Below, in pieces: positions 29,519 through 39,984 of a stretch of 64,000 nt of DNA. The position numbers were made by a program, and so were the translations under genes. Below the pieces are notes generated by a model. It made no database searches. It was not told the origin of the DNA and was given only the letters and a program-made list of their open reading frames with translations. The DNA comes from Hormoscilla sp. GM7CHS1pb. Lineage in GTDB: Bacteria > Cyanobacteriota > Cyanobacteriia > Cyanobacteriales > Desertifilaceae. Location: NCBI GenBank assembly GCA_014323675.1, contig JACONN010000003.1, forward strand, positions 682,001-746,000, in the 5' to 3' direction. Every line of letters starts with the position of its first letter. Within the stretch, counting starts at the first letter, position 1.

Positions 29519-29995
29519 AAGTGACACTCAATCATGCACCGGCGATGTCGTCAAAACTAATTGGTAGGATAGGATAGAGCGTCAATATCGCCGGTGAACA
29601 TCTGGCAATATTGAGCCCCGAAATTTATATATAAGTACATAGGCAAATAGGCAAAATAATTTTGATATTTTCGCTCGGGAGCAAAAAATTTTCGCTACTT
29701 GCTTCAAACGCTTATCTAGTAAGGGTTTGATGGCATCAGTTCCTCATTCCCTCCTCTTCCCAACCCAACTGCGATCGTCCAGATTCTGCTAGTGATAACA
29801 ATGGTATACACAGCCCTTAATGATCACACCTCATCTACAGTCCGGAACACCTGCTCCACCCAGAATGGTCACAGAAACGGAGGAGTCGTACTCGGGAACG
29901 GAGGAAAGGACTGGGCAGCAAATAATAGGGTATCCCACTTGATTAATTGCTTACTTTGTGCTACATTATATTACGCAAGAAGTGAAAGGACAGTA

Positions 29996-30533
29996 ATGGA
30001 CATAAATTTATTGCTCCCTGGGATAATTCTTGGTTTTTCCATCGCAGCACCAGTAGGGCCAATTGGAGTCTTATGCATCCGCTACACTTTGACCCACGGA
30101 AGAACAGCTGGCTTAGCCTCTGGTTTGGGAGCAGCAACAGCCGATGCCATCTATGGCTGCATTGCTGGATTTGGGCTAACATTCATTTCTAGCTTTTTAA
30201 TTAGCCACGCAGTTTGGCTGCACCTGGGAGGTGGCATATTTCTCTGTTATCTAGGGGTTAAGACTTTCCTGACTCCACCAGCAGCTTCGACTGACGTAGC
30301 AGTCACCAGTAATGGTATCGCCAGTACCTATACCTCCACTTTGTTCTTGACACTGACCAATCCCATGACTATTCTGTCTTTTGTGACCATATTTGCTGGT
30401 TTGGGGCTAGCTGAGACTGGCGGGAATTATATGGGAGCAGTAATCTTAGTCTTAGGAGTTTTTACAGGTTCAGCTGCCTGGTGGCTGCTCCTTAGTAGTG
30501 GCGTTAGCTGGTGGAATACTAAGTTCAATCTTC
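29996..30533 (+). pseudogene. lysE-family exporter, 5' part (cut by IS)
   Basis: Starts MDINLLLPGIILGFSIAAPV (LysE/RhtB signature GFSIAAPVGPIGVLCIR) at 29996; the reading upstream to 29792 is not coding. About 178 residues and five hydrophobic segments are kept up to WWNTKFNL, then the IS1-family element begins at 30534. The missing C-terminus lies 9.8 kb away on the other strand (40309-40399). Joining the two at the shared CAATCTTC gives a normal exporter of about 206 residues. Amino-acid or metabolite efflux is the usual family role. Confidence 0.85.
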
Positions 30534-31405
30534 GGCGTTGCACATTTTCGGGATGATGGGTTATTGCAGATTATGATAATCTGCAATTTTACAGTCAGAA
30601 TTTATGTATAGTATGATGTTTGTTTTCGACCTAGTCATAATATGTGTTATCATGGATAGTAAGGCGAAAGAATTAGCTAAAGGAGTCGAACATGAAATGT
30701 CCCAGATGTGGTTCTGAAAACATCAATAAAAATGGTCACAGACGCGGCAAACAGAATTTAATTTGTAAGGATTGTCGTCGCCAGTTTCTCGAACATTATT
30801 ATCCGCGCGGTTATTCAGAAGATGTCAAGAAAAATTGTTTGACAATGTACGTTAATGGCAATGGATTTCGAGGTATTGAAAGGATAACTGGTGTCAGCCA
30901 TAATACTCAAATTGATTGGGTAAAACAGGCAGCTAAAGAATTACCGTCAATCCCTGAAAACTACGATATTCCGGAGGTTGCAGAAATTGACGAGTTGCAT
31001 ACTTATGTCAATGAAAAAAAGAATAAAAAGTGGCTATGGACAGTCGTAAATCATTTCAAGCCAGGGATTATAACATGGGTATTAGGCGATCGTTCTGCAG
31101 AAACTTTTAAGCCTATGTGGGATATTAGAAAATGTTGGCAATGCTTTTTAGACGTTACTGATGGATGGCCTGTTTATCCAATGTTTATTGAATATATTGA
31201 CCATATAGTCAGCAAAACCTACATGACCCGTGTTGAATGTGAAAATTGTCGATTAAGACATTATCTAGCTCGATTAAAAAGAAAAACATTATGTTACTCA
31301 AAGTCGGAAGAAATGTTGAGGCTTTCAATTAAGTTATTATTGCACTATCGACGTTATAATTCTGTACCGGTACATATTTAAATCATCCCGTAATTGTGCA
31401 ACGCC
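30534..31405 (+). mobile_element. IS1-family insertion sequence, copy 1
   Basis: 872 bp with terminal inverted repeats GGCGTTGCACATTTTCGGG at the left and the complement of GGCGTTGCACAATTACGGG at the right. Left flank CAATCTTC (30526-30533) does not match right flank AATTTTCC (31406-31413). Both match the flanks of copy 2 at 40400-41271, as expected after recombination between the copies. Confidence 0.95.
30692..31381 (+). CDS. IS1-family transposase (single ORF)
   Basis: 229 residues. N-terminal zinc ribbon (CPRCGSENINKNGHRRGKQN, then C-K-D-C), helix-turn-helix region GFRGIERITGVSHNTQIDWV, and catalytic domain with AEIDELHTYVNEKKNKKWLW and WVLGDRSAETF. It differs from copy 2 by two residues near the C-terminus. 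Single-frame IS1-type transposases are common in cyanobacteria, so no InsA/InsB frameshift is needed. Likely active. Confidence 0.9.
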   Translation: MKCPRCGSENINKNGHRRGKQNLICKDCRRQFLEHYYPRGYSEDVKKNCLTMYVNGNGFRGIERITGVSHNTQIDWVKQAAKELPSIPENYDIPEVAEIDELHTYVNEKKNKKWLWTVVNHFKPGIITWVLGDRSAETFKPMWDIRKCWQCFLDVTDGWPVYPMFIEYIDHIVSKTYMTRVECENCRLRHYLARLKRKTLCYSKSEEMLRLSIKLLLHYRRYNSVPVHI

Positions 31406-32455
31406 AATTTTCCGATTGTTCTGCTGCTTGTTCTGCTGCTAACACCGATCTGTGTCTCCTGGGTAGTGCGATTACGATGTCCCCTCTTTAGTGCGATTAG
31501 CGCTAAAGAGGGGACATCGAGATCCCAGGAGACACAGCAGCCAACCCGGGCAGAATCTCCCGGCTAAAAGCCTCTGCGGCCTTAGAGCGGTAGCAATTAG
31601 GGTTAACAATCACAGACAGTATCCGCTGCACCACCACCCCCTCAATTCTGAATCGATGGAGGAGTTCCATCTCCAACTCCTTCTCAATTGCCGCAACTGA
31701 GACAAAAGCGGCCCCCAATCCCGCCTGTACCGCATTTTTAATCGCTTCGATCGAATTCAACTCCATCTCAACTTTGAGATTGTTAGTGTCGATGCCACAA
31801 CGAGTGAGTACCTGGTCAATCACCTTGCGAATGGTCGATTGGGAATCTAAGGCAATAAACTGGAGTTGGTATAGATCGTCCTTTTCGATGGTATGGTAGG
31901 CCGCTAGAGGATGAAATACGGGTAAGATTAAAGCCAGTTCATCTTGAGCATAGGGAGTAATTTCTAAAGACTCTTGCAGTTCGGGGGAACCTCCCCACCA
32001 ATGATCGCCAAATCAACTTGTCCATTCGCGACGCTCCAACAGGTGCGGCGAGTAGAATGAACGTGTAATTGCACGGCCACATCCGGATACCGAGACCGGA
32101 ACAAACCAATCATCAGGGGCAGTAGATAAGTCCCTGTCGTCTGAGAAGCGCCAACAATCAAGGTGCCACCTTGAAGATTTTGTAGATCCTCGATCGCCCG
32201 AGAGGTTTCCCGGCAAAGCGAGAGGATTTTTTCTCCGTAGTTGAGCAGCAGATGGCCAGCTTCCGTCAGTTGAGCGCGTCGGCCCCCCCGGTCGAACAAA
32301 GGCACCTCTAACTGCCGCTCCAAGTTTTGCACTTGTAGGCTAACTGCCGGTTGCGATACATAGAGACTGTCAGCAGCACGCTTGAAGCTGCCCTCAGCGG
32401 CGATCGCTTTCAGAATGCGTAACTGCTCCAAAGTGAAACGAAGGTCATCAGACAT
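31406..32455 (-). CDS. rbcR: RbcR-like LysR regulator, frameshifted and interrupted at the 3' end
   Basis: Regulator of RuBisCO/carbon genes in cyanobacteria. Start at 32455: [20 protein letters not shown] and [20 protein letters not shown] (winged helix), then effector domain [20 protein letters not shown] and [10 protein letters not shown]5 run at 31983-31987 has lost one base; repaired it continues [20 protein letters not shown] and [20 protein letters not shown] to [12 protein letters not shown]. An 86-bp palindrome (31451-31536) then brings a stop, the frame resumes as LAAEQAAEQ, and an IS cuts the gene at 31406. The last codons are at 41272-41353. The core is whole, so it may still work. 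Confidence 0.85.
31451..31536. repeat. Nested palindromic element inside rbcR
   Basis: Outer arms TGTGTCTCCTGGG and its exact complement; nested within is a second hairpin (31475-31519) with perfect 16-bp arms CGATGTCCCCTCTTTA. The word TAGTGCGATTA occurs twice, once on each side of the inner left arm, as if the inner palindrome had been inserted in the loop of the outer one. Confidence 0.95.
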
Positions 32456-32496
32456 ATTTGCTATACCTAAAATCGTCACCACCTACTCCCTAAGCG

Positions 32497-32538
32497 CGGT
32501 GTCTCCTGGTGCTAGTCGCACAACTCCTGGAGACACCG
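32497..32538. repeat. GTGTCTCC hairpin upstream of rbcR
   Basis: CGGTGTCTCCTGG and CCTGGAGACACCG pair around a loop containing TAGTCGCAC. It lies 42 bp before the rbcR start codon and is of the same type as 31451 and 43378. 32539-32886 holds no supported gene. Confidence 0.85.
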
Positions 32539-32886
32539 AGGGATGAACAGACACCGACGATCGGCAGTCAGCTGTCAGCAGTCAGCAGTCAGCTTATAGG
32601 TCGGGGCCTGTTTTACGGGACATCACAGACTGGTAAGAGGGTGAGAAAATGAGAGAATGATTCGGTCTATCTCCACAGGTATTGCGAATCTGCGCTCCGG
32701 TGGAGATACGGCAGGGTTCTCAATCGGTCGCTGGCTGTTGTACAGATGTACCACAATTGTTACCCTTAAGAACCTCCCCACAATAACTTTGTGGCATGAA
32801 ACGGCAATAAAATAAATAGACATACTCTGATATCTATGTCACCGGCGCTCGTCTAGGACTTTCTGAATTTACCAGGAATTGCGGGT

Positions 32887-34231
32887 GTGGCCATCATGGA
32901 TAGGCGATCGCGCCCCTACTTTTGTGGCGTGGATAGCACACTGAACTTCCAGCAGAAAGAAGCGCGAGCACAGGGCATCCGCCAGGTAGTTGATACGACG
33001 ACCGAGAGCTTTGAGTCTTTTGAATTTCAATTCGCAGCACACCAAGTATATATTTACAAACTAGCCGGAGGCATGATCCTGCTGGTGCTGACTAGCAGCG
33101 ATCTAGTCTACTCCGATTATTTACCAGCTCTGCAAAGACTCAAAGCAGCATTGATCGCCGACCTCTCCACGGGTGTAGCCACCTTTCGCCTGCTAGCTGG
33201 TAATATCTCTTTGTCGGGTCAAGAGTACTGGAAGCCTGCTGCCGACAACGGAACCAAGTCCGGGCCAACCTTTAGCTGCGCTAGCAGTGGTATCTTCACA
33301 GGAAACAGCCTCTGGTAAAGATCCCTTAAATATTAAATCTCTAGATAAGGTATATTGGGCCGCAGGAGCGGTTGTGGAATGTCAGATTTATCCGGATGGA
33401 ATCAATCGGGGTGAAACATTTCAGCTGTCTCGGGTGCAGCTGAGTGAGTCGGTGCAAAAATTGATCGGCTCTCCACAAGGATGTTTTATTATTACCGATC
33501 GATCGATTTATTTCCTCAGCTATGATACCTATGAGTACTCAGTTGTTTCGATCGGATTGATAGCCAAAGAAGACGGTGATTTTGTCGCAGATGTCGAAAC
33601 AACCGGACGTTGGATAGCAGCCGCTACTTCTGACAAGCAATTGCAGCTGTTCGATTTGCGGGATTGGGCGATCGGCTCTCACGTAACTGGCGGTCAAACC
33701 TTGACTATTCATCCTAAATCAATCGCTGTCGAACTGCAATCGGCAGTGTCTCAGCTACTGGTTCTGGATGGGCGTCATGTGGCGGCGATCGCACCTGGTA
33801 AGACGGGGACGCAGCTGTCGGTTTTTACCCGGCGCGGCACTAAGGTGGGTTCCTGGATGCTGCCAGTGCTGCTGAAACGGGCGATCGCCGGTGGGCTGCC
33901 CTACCGACTGCTGGCGACTCAGGCAAATAACCAGAGATCCCTGCTGTTAATCGACCTTAAGCCTTTTCGCATCCGGCAGATCAATGTGGAGTTACCGACC
34001 CCAGATTTCCTGGCAGTCACCTCCTGGGGTTATGTGGTTGCTTCTGTGCTGGGAAAAATTATCTTGTTGGATCGGCAGGGAACCCTGGTGGGCAAGATCG
34101 ATGCCCCCCAGCAGATAACGGCGATCGCCCCAATCCATACTTCGGGTCTGATGATTGCTACAGTTGAGGGTACAGGTGGTGTATTGATGACTCTGGATCT
34201 CAGACAATTCGATCTAGACTTACTATTTTAG
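32887..34231 (+). CDS. Unrecognised two-part protein of the rbcR-ndhF cluster, frameshifted
   Basis: The first part (to about residue 110) has a Roadblock-like look: EFQFAAHQVYIYKLAGGMIL then DYLPALQRLKAALIADLS. The second part (from 33287) is beta-rich with repeats of the form ...LQLFDLRDW... and WGYVVASVLGKIILLDRQGT, suggestive of a beta-propeller. Removing one G at 33216-33218 joins them through STGSLLPTTEPSPGQPLAAL, a Pro/Ser linker, giving 447 residues. Start uncertain (GTG 32887 or ATG 32896). It sits between rbcR and the NnrU gene. Function unknown. Confidence 0.6.
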
Positions 34232-34243
34232 TTCTTACTGTTT

Positions 34244-34957
34244 ATGCTTGAGAATTGGTTGACGAACAGCCATTTAATTATGCTCGGACTGCTGCTGGGT
34301 TTTGCTGTTGCCCACAGCGGACTCGCGGCGATGCGTCCTTGGGGCGAAAAACTGATGGGATCCAGACTCTACCGCGTCCTCTTTGCCCTAGTCAGTCTGC
34401 CTCTGGCGGTGGTGCTGATCGTATATTTCTTTAATCACCGCTATGATGGCTGGCAACTTTGGCAGGTGCAGGATGTAGCAGTGGTGAGACCTTTAGTATG
34501 GGTGCTATCTGCTATTTCCTTCTTTTTTCTCTACCCGGCTACTTTCAATCTCCTGGAAATTGCTGCTGTCCAAAAGCCTCAAGTACATCTGTACTCTACT
34601 GGCATTATTCGCGTCACCCGTCATCCCCAGATGGTCGGACAGGTGATTTGGTGTATCGCCCATACCCTCTGGATTGGTAGTACCTTTACTCTCGTAACTT
34701 CCATCGGTTTGGTCCTACATCATATATTTGGCGTCTGGCATGGCGATCGCCGCCTCGCTGACCGCTATGGTCAACCCTTTGAAACCGTCAAAGCTAGCAC
34801 CTCGATCGTCCCTTTTCTGGCGATCGCCCAGGGACGTCAAACCCTGGAATGGCAAGAGTTTATCCGCCCCGCCTATTTTGGCGTCATTGCTTTTATTGGA
34901 CTGCTGTGGTGGGCCCATCCCTGGTTAATCATCGCTACCAGCCGCGTTGAGTTTTAG
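34244..34957 (+). CDS. NnrU-family membrane protein
   Basis: 237 residues, about six membrane helices. LLLGFAVAHSGLAAMRPWGE at the start and TGIIRVTRHPQMVGQVIWC (R-H-P-Q motif) are hallmarks of the NnrU group, which includes the heme-containing 15-cis-zeta-carotene isomerase. Whether this copy acts in carotenoid synthesis cannot be decided here. 12 bp after the preceding gene, so co-transcribed. Confidence 0.85.
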   Translation: MLENWLTNSHLIMLGLLLGFAVAHSGLAAMRPWGEKLMGSRLYRVLFALVSLPLAVVLIVYFFNHRYDGWQLWQVQDVAVVRPLVWVLSAISFFFLYPATFNLLEIAAVQKPQVHLYSTGIIRVTRHPQMVGQVIWCIAHTLWIGSTFTLVTSIGLVLHHIFGVWHGDRRLADRYGQPFETVKASTSIVPFLAIAQGRQTLEWQEFIRPAYFGVIAFIGLLWWAHPWLIIATSRVEF

Positions 34958-35127
34958 GCTATAGCATATATTGATTATTTGTCAAGGGCATAGACATAAA
35001 TGTTGACAGTTGCCCATGCAGAAGCAGTCAATTTCTTAATTTTGCAATTCAGTGAGTCAAACGATCCCACATAGATGTAGCATGATCCCAATTGGATTCG
35101 ATAAAAATATAACAAACTTGTACGATC

Positions 35128-35520
35128 ATGATATTGTCGGTCAGTGAAGGGACGTTTTCTCCAGAAGTTTTAGAAGCTTCCACCCCTGTTTTAGTGTATT
35201 TTTGGGCCCCTTGGTGTGGTATTTGTCGGCTGATCCCCCCAGCCCTGAAGAAGTTTCAGACTCAATGGGGTACAGGTATGAAAATGGTTGGACTCAATGC
35301 CGATCGGAGTTTGAAACTCGCCAATGCCTATCGACTCAGGACATTACCAACTTTGCTCCTATTTGAAGGTGGCCAAGTCCAGTATCGGATCGAAGGGTTT
35401 CACAGTACCGACGATCTGTGCCGGCAACTGGAGGCCCTAGCTATAGGCCAAACACCCACTGCATCCAACTCACTGGTGGCAGCCGCAGACATCTCAGAAC
35501 GAACCGTTCCGGAAAAATAG
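35128..35520 (+). CDS. Thioredoxin-family protein with W-C-G-I-C site
   Basis: 130 residues. PVLVYFWAPWCGICRLIPPA carries the redox pair in a C-G-I-C rather than C-G-P-C context, then RLRTLPTLLLFEGGQVQYRI with the cis-Pro. The C-terminal 25 residues are extra and low in structure. Likely cytoplasmic disulfide reductase or regulator. Located between NnrU and ndhF; the changed proline would alter redox potential or partner choice. Confidence 0.85.
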   Translation: MILSVSEGTFSPEVLEASTPVLVYFWAPWCGICRLIPPALKKFQTQWGTGMKMVGLNADRSLKLANAYRLRTLPTLLLFEGGQVQYRIEGFHSTDDLCRQLEALAIGQTPTASNSLVAAADISERTVPEK

Positions 35521-35613
35521 GGCTCATCTCAATCAAGAATTAAGTAACCAGATGGGAAAAACTTGGTTTCTGAACTGCCGGTGAATTAATATAGCTGGAT
35601 AACCGCCGGTTAT

Positions 35614-35651
35614 AAAATCCGCCATCTGCATTCGGTCAGATGGCGGATTTT
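35614..35651. terminator. Strong hairpin terminator
   Basis: AAAATCCGCCATCTG, an 8-base loop, then the exact complement ending in TTTT. It separates the thioredoxin gene from ndhF and could act in both directions. Confidence 0.8.
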
Positions 35652-35743
35652 AACATGAGCTTTAGACTTGCACCCGGATCCATATGTCACAATTGTTAAC
35701 GGTTTGGCAAGAATAGTGAAGAAATATAAAGTAGGCGTTAGCG

Positions 35744-37870
35744 ATGGAACTGCTCTATCAATATGCCTGGTTGATACCAGTGCTGCCCTTGGCAGGTGCG
35801 ATGCTGGTCGGCTTGGGCCTAATATCCTTAAACCATGAGACTAACAAGCTGCGGCAGATGAACGCCATCTTTGTGGTTTCCCTCTTGGGCGCATCGATGG
35901 CTTTATCATTTGCTCTGCTTTGGAGTCAAATTCAGGGACATTCAGCCTATACCTTCTCTCTAGAATGGGCAAGGGCGGGTGATTTTCACCTGCAGATGGG
36001 CTATACGATCGACCAGCTAACTTCCCTGATGCTGGTGATTGTGACCACGGTGGCCTTTCTGGTGATGATCTACACTGATGGCTACATGGCTCACGACCCC
36101 GGTTATGTCCGCTTCTATGCATATCTGAGCCTGTTTAGTTCTTCGATGTTGGGTCTGGTGGTCAGTCCTAACCTGGTGCAGGTATATATATTCTGGGAAC
36201 TGGTAGGTATGTGTTCCTACCTGCTGATCGGGTTCTGGTACGATCGCCAGGCATCTGCTGATGCTTGCCAGAAAGCTTTTGTGGTTAACCGGGTCGGTGA
36301 CTTCGGTCTGCTGCTGGGTATGCTAGGACTTTACTGGGCTACTGGCAGCTTTGAGTTCGAGGTGATGGGGACAAAACTCTCGGAGTTAGTCTCCCAAGGT
36401 TATATCAGTGGTGGACTGGCCGCGTTATTCGCAGTTTTAGTCTTTTTAGGGCCAGTAGCGAAGTCGGCTCAATTCCCTCTGCATGTCTGGCTACCAGACG
36501 CAATGGAAGGTCCTACCCCGATCTCGGCCCTGATCCATGCGGCCACAATGGTGGCAGCTGGTGTATTCCTGATTGCCCGGATGTATCCGGTGTTCGAGCA
36601 GATCCCGACAGCAATGACCGTGATTGCTTGGACGGGTGCCTTGACAGCATTTTTGGGGGCCTCGATCGCCATTACCCAAAACGACATTAAAAAAGGTCTG
36701 GCGTACTCGACGATCTCCCAGCTAGGTTACATGGTGATGGCCATGGGTATTGGTGCCTATGGTGCTGGTCTATTTCACCTGATGACACATGCTTATTTCA
36801 AAGCGATGCTGTTCCTCTGTTCTGGTTCGGTAATTCACGGGATGGAAGAGGTGGTCGGTCACGATCCAGTGCTGGCACAGGACATGCGCCTGATGGGAGG
36901 ACTACAGAAGTATATGCCAGTTACGGGCTTGACCTTTTTGATAGGCACTCTGGCAATTTGTGGGATTCCACCCTTTGCTGGCTTTTGGTCAAAAGATGAA
37001 ATTCTCAGTAGTGCTTTTACCGCCAATCCCGCCCTGTGGGTAGTTGGTTGGCTGACTGCTGGCATTACTGCATTCTATATGTTCCGGATGTATTTCTCTA
37101 CCTTTTTAGGAGAATTCCGGGGCAATGATATGTCCGTTAGAGCCCAACTTAAACTAGCTGCTGGGGTAGAGATGGTAGCACCGGCCTTTGGTCCGGGGGC
37201 GATGGATGTTAAAGAACTGGAAGTTGCGGCATCCCGGAGGATCACTACCCGGGGGATGCCGAAAGTCCATCAGGAAAGTTCCGACGGACATGATGACGAT
37301 CGTCATCATCATGCGGAACATCCTCACGAGTCGCCTCTGACCATGACTCTGCCACTGATGACTCTGGCAATTCCTTCGGTGTTGGTTGGCTTGGTGGGAA
37401 CGCCTTTTGCTAACTTCTTTGAGGAATTTATTTATCCCCCAGGTGAGGTGGCGACAGAACTGCATGAAGTTGCTGCGGAATTTGAATGGTCTGAGTTTCT
37501 GATCATGGGTGGATCTTCTGTGGGTATTGCCTTGATTGGCATTACTGTGGCTTCCCTGATGTATCTGAGTCGCAAGCTTGATGCTTCCGCGATCGCCCAT
37601 TCAATCCAGTCTTTGTATCAGCTATCTCTGAACAAGTGGTACTTTGACGATATCTACGATGCCCTGTTCGTTCAGGGGTCTAGACGCCTAGCAAGACAGG
37701 TGATGGAAGTGGACTTCCGGATCGTGGATGGGGCCGTCAACCTGACTGGTTTTATTGCGGTTATCACTGGCGAAGGTCTGAAATATTTTGAGAATGGTCG
37801 GGCCCAATTCTATGCCCTGATTGTGTTTGGGGCGGTGCTAGGCTTAGTAATTGTCTCAGGAATTAGCTAA
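35744..37870 (+). CDS. ndhF: NAD(P)H-quinone oxidoreductase subunit 5 (NdhF)
   Basis: 708 residues, proton-pumping membrane subunit of the NDH-1 complex in thylakoids, for cyclic electron flow and respiration. Seen: LVGMCSYLLIGFWYDRQASA, VVNRVGDFGLLLGMLGLYWA, FPLHVWLPDAMEGPTPISAL and IHAATMVAAGVFLIARMYPV, LAYSTISQLGYMVMAMGIGA. A His-rich loop (DDDRHHHAEHPHESP) near residue 520 fits cyanobacterial NdhF1. Normal length and intact. Followed 89 bp later by ndhD, the usual cyanobacterial ndhF1-ndhD1 pair. Confidence 0.95.
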   Translation: MELLYQYAWLIPVLPLAGAMLVGLGLISLNHETNKLRQMNAIFVVSLLGASMALSFALLWSQIQGHSAYTFSLEWARAGDFHLQMGYTIDQLTSLMLVIVTTVAFLVMIYTDGYMAHDPGYVRFYAYLSLFSSSMLGLVVSPNLVQVYIFWELVGMCSYLLIGFWYDRQASADACQKAFVVNRVGDFGLLLGMLGLYWATGSFEFEVMGTKLSELVSQGYISGGLAALFAVLVFLGPVAKSAQFPLHVWLPDAMEGPTPISALIHAATMVAAGVFLIARMYPVFEQIPTAMTVIAWTGALTAFLGASIAITQNDIKKGLAYSTISQLGYMVMAMGIGAYGAGLFHLMTHAYFKAMLFLCSGSVIHGMEEVVGHDPVLAQDMRLMGGLQKYMPVTGLTFLIGTLAICGIPPFAGFWSKDEILSSAFTANPALWVVGWLTAGITAFYMFRMYFSTFLGEFRGNDMSVRAQLKLAAGVEMVAPAFGPGAMDVKELEVAASRRITTRGMPKVHQESSDGHDDDRHHHAEHPHESPLTMTLPLMTLAIPSVLVGLVGTPFANFFEEFIYPPGEVATELHEVAAEFEWSEFLIMGGSSVGIALIGITVASLMYLSRKLDASAIAHSIQSLYQLSLNKWYFDDIYDALFVQGSRRLARQVMEVDFRIVDGAVNLTGFIAVITGEGLKYFENGRAQFYALIVFGAVLGLVIVSGIS

Positions 37871-37959
37871 TTGAAAAGCGGTAGCGGTAGGGTGGGCATC
37901 GCCCACCACCATGAACAATTAGCAATTAGCAATCAGCAATCAGCAATTAACAATTAACA

Positions 37960-39544
37960 ATGGTAAATTTCCCCTGGCTCACAACAATAATTCTGTTTCC
38001 TATTGCCGCTTCGCTGCTGATCCCATTGATACCAGATAAGGACGGCAAGACTGTGCGCTGGTACGGTCTAACTGTGGGGCTAATTGATTTTGCTTTCATT
38101 ATTTACGCCTTCTGCACTGGGTATGATTTGAATAATCCAGATTTGCAATTGGTAGAACAATATGCTTGGGTGCCTCAGATAGATTTGAATTGGTCGGTGG
38201 GGGTTGATGGCTTATCTATGCCCCTTGTGATCCTGACTGGCTTTATTACTACTCTGGCAATGTTGGCATCCTGGCCCAGTGACGATGAAGCCCAAGCTTT
38301 TTTACTTTTTGATGCTGGCTATGTACGGCGGTCAAATCGCTGTGTTTGCTGTCCAGGATATGCTGTTGTTCTTCCTGGTTTGGGAACTGGAGTTGCTTCC
38401 GGTATATATGCTGCTGGCAATTTGGGGAGGCAAAAAGCGTCTGTATGCGGCTACTAAGTTTATTCTCTACACTGCTGGGGCGTCTCTGTTTATTTTGCTG
38501 GCTAGTTTGGCAATGGCGTTCTATGGCGATACTGTTACCTTTGATATGAGGGCGATCGCGGCGAAGGAATACGCGCTGAATTTCCAACTATTGTTATATG
38601 CTGGGTTCTTCATTGCCTACGCCGTGAAGCTGCCGATTATTCCTTTCCATACTTGGCTTCCCGATGCCCACGGGGAAGCTACTGCCCCAGTGCATATGTT
38701 ACTTGCTGGGATTCTGCTGAAAATGGGGGGATATGCCCTAATTCGGATGAACGCTGGTATGCTGCCCGATGCCCATGCTTTCTTCGCCCCGGCCTTGGTA
38801 ATTCTGGGGGTGGTTAATATTGTTTATGCTGCCCTGACTTCCTTTGCCCAGCGCAACCTGAAGCGGAAAATTGCCTATTCTTCGATTTCCCACATGGGTT
38901 TTGTTTTGATTGGCATTGCCTCTTTTACTGACCTCGGGTTAAGCGGTGCGGTGATGCAAATGATTTCCCACGGTTTGATTGGGGCGAGTTTGTTCTTCCT
39001 AGTGGGTGGCACCTACGATCGCACGCACACCCTGATGTTAGATGAAATGGGGGGCGTCGGCCAGAAGATGCGCAAGTTTTTCGCTATGTGGACTGCTTGT
39101 GCTATGGCATCTTTGGCATTGCCTGGAATGAGTGGGTTTGTGGCCGAGGTCATGGTGTTTCTCGGCTTTTCTACTAGCGATGCCTACAGTTCAACCTTTA
39201 AGGTGCTAGTAGTATTCCTCGCAGCTGTAGGGGTGATAGTGACTCCGATATATTTGTTGTCTATGCTGCGGGAGATTTGCTACGGACCGGAAAACAAGGA
39301 GTTAGTGGAACATGAAGTGCTGGTCGATGCTGAACCGCGCGAAGTGTTCATTATTGCTTGTTTGTTGGTGCCAATTATTGGGATTGGTTTGTATCCTAAA
39401 ATGGTTACCCAGCTGTACGATGCTACAACAGTGCAGTTGACGGCCCGGTTGCGAAACTCGGTCCCGACTCTGATGCCAAATACTTCTGTGGCTTTCCAGG
39501 ATACTTCGACTTTGTTCATGCGATCGCCTATCATTGGCGATTAG
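37960..39544 (+). CDS. ndhD: NAD(P)H-quinone oxidoreductase subunit 4 (NdhD), frameshifted
   Basis: Second antiporter-like subunit of NDH-1. First part: [20 protein letters not shown]; second part in the next frame: [60 protein letters not shown] and [20 protein letters not shown]. One extra base near 38275-38279 (W-P followed by GTGACGATGAAG) breaks the frame; without it the protein is 527 residues, the normal size. As NdhD1 is highly conserved and the rest is perfect, a sequence error is likelier than a dead gene. Confidence 0.9.
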
Positions 39545-39584
39545 GTTTGCAATCATTCGACAGTTCAAACCATCTGTAGGTTAC

Positions 39585-39613
39585 CTCGTTCCCAGTCTCT
39601 GGCTGGGAACGAG
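39585..39613. repeat. CTCGTTCCCAG palindrome
   Basis: CTCGTTCCCAG and CTGGGAACGAG around a short loop, 41 bp after ndhD. The same word pair recurs near 44199, 46379 and 53893, so it is a dispersed repeat that may also end transcripts. Confidence 0.8.
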
Positions 39614-39624
39614 CAAATAGTAAC

Positions 39625-39943
39625 TCGGAACCGGAACCAGATATTGCAGTGGTGCAGCGTCTGGGACGAGAATATCGAGAACATCATCCCTATGCGGAAA
39701 ATATTTTATGGGTAATAGAATACTCTGATTCTAGCCTGAGTAAAGATCGGGAGGTAAAAAGCCAGGTTTACTCGGTAGCAGGGATTAGAGAATATTGGCT
39801 GATTAATGTGCGCGCCTTACAATTGATTGTATTTCGAGAACCTACTCAGCAGGGCTATCAGTGAAGAGAAACTTTGAGACAAGGTTATGTTAATCCCTTG
39901 GCCTTTCCCGATCTGCAAGTGGAAATTAGGCGATTGTTGGGGT
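39625..39943 (+). pseudogene. Uma2-family endonuclease remnant
   Basis: EPDIAVVQRLGREYREHHPY, WVIEYSDSSLSKDREVKSQV and GIREYWLINVRALQLIVFRE are the C-terminal half of a Uma2 protein, including E-Y-S and K catalytic-region residues. The N-terminal half is missing. After YQ the frame is lost, then RQGYVNPLAFPDLQVEIRRL appears in another frame. A palindrome starts directly after it. Confidence 0.75.
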
Positions 39944-39984
39944 CGTGTCCAGAGACGCCCACAGGGTGGGCGCTCTCGGACACG
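39944..39984. repeat. GTGTCC palindrome
   Basis: CGTGTCCAGAGACGCCCAC against GTGGGCGCTCTCGGACACG, with a few mismatches near the middle and a 3-base loop, at the end of the Uma2 remnant. Same general type (GTGTC arms) as the other palindromic elements. Between 39985 and 40308 I see no supported gene. Confidence 0.75.
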
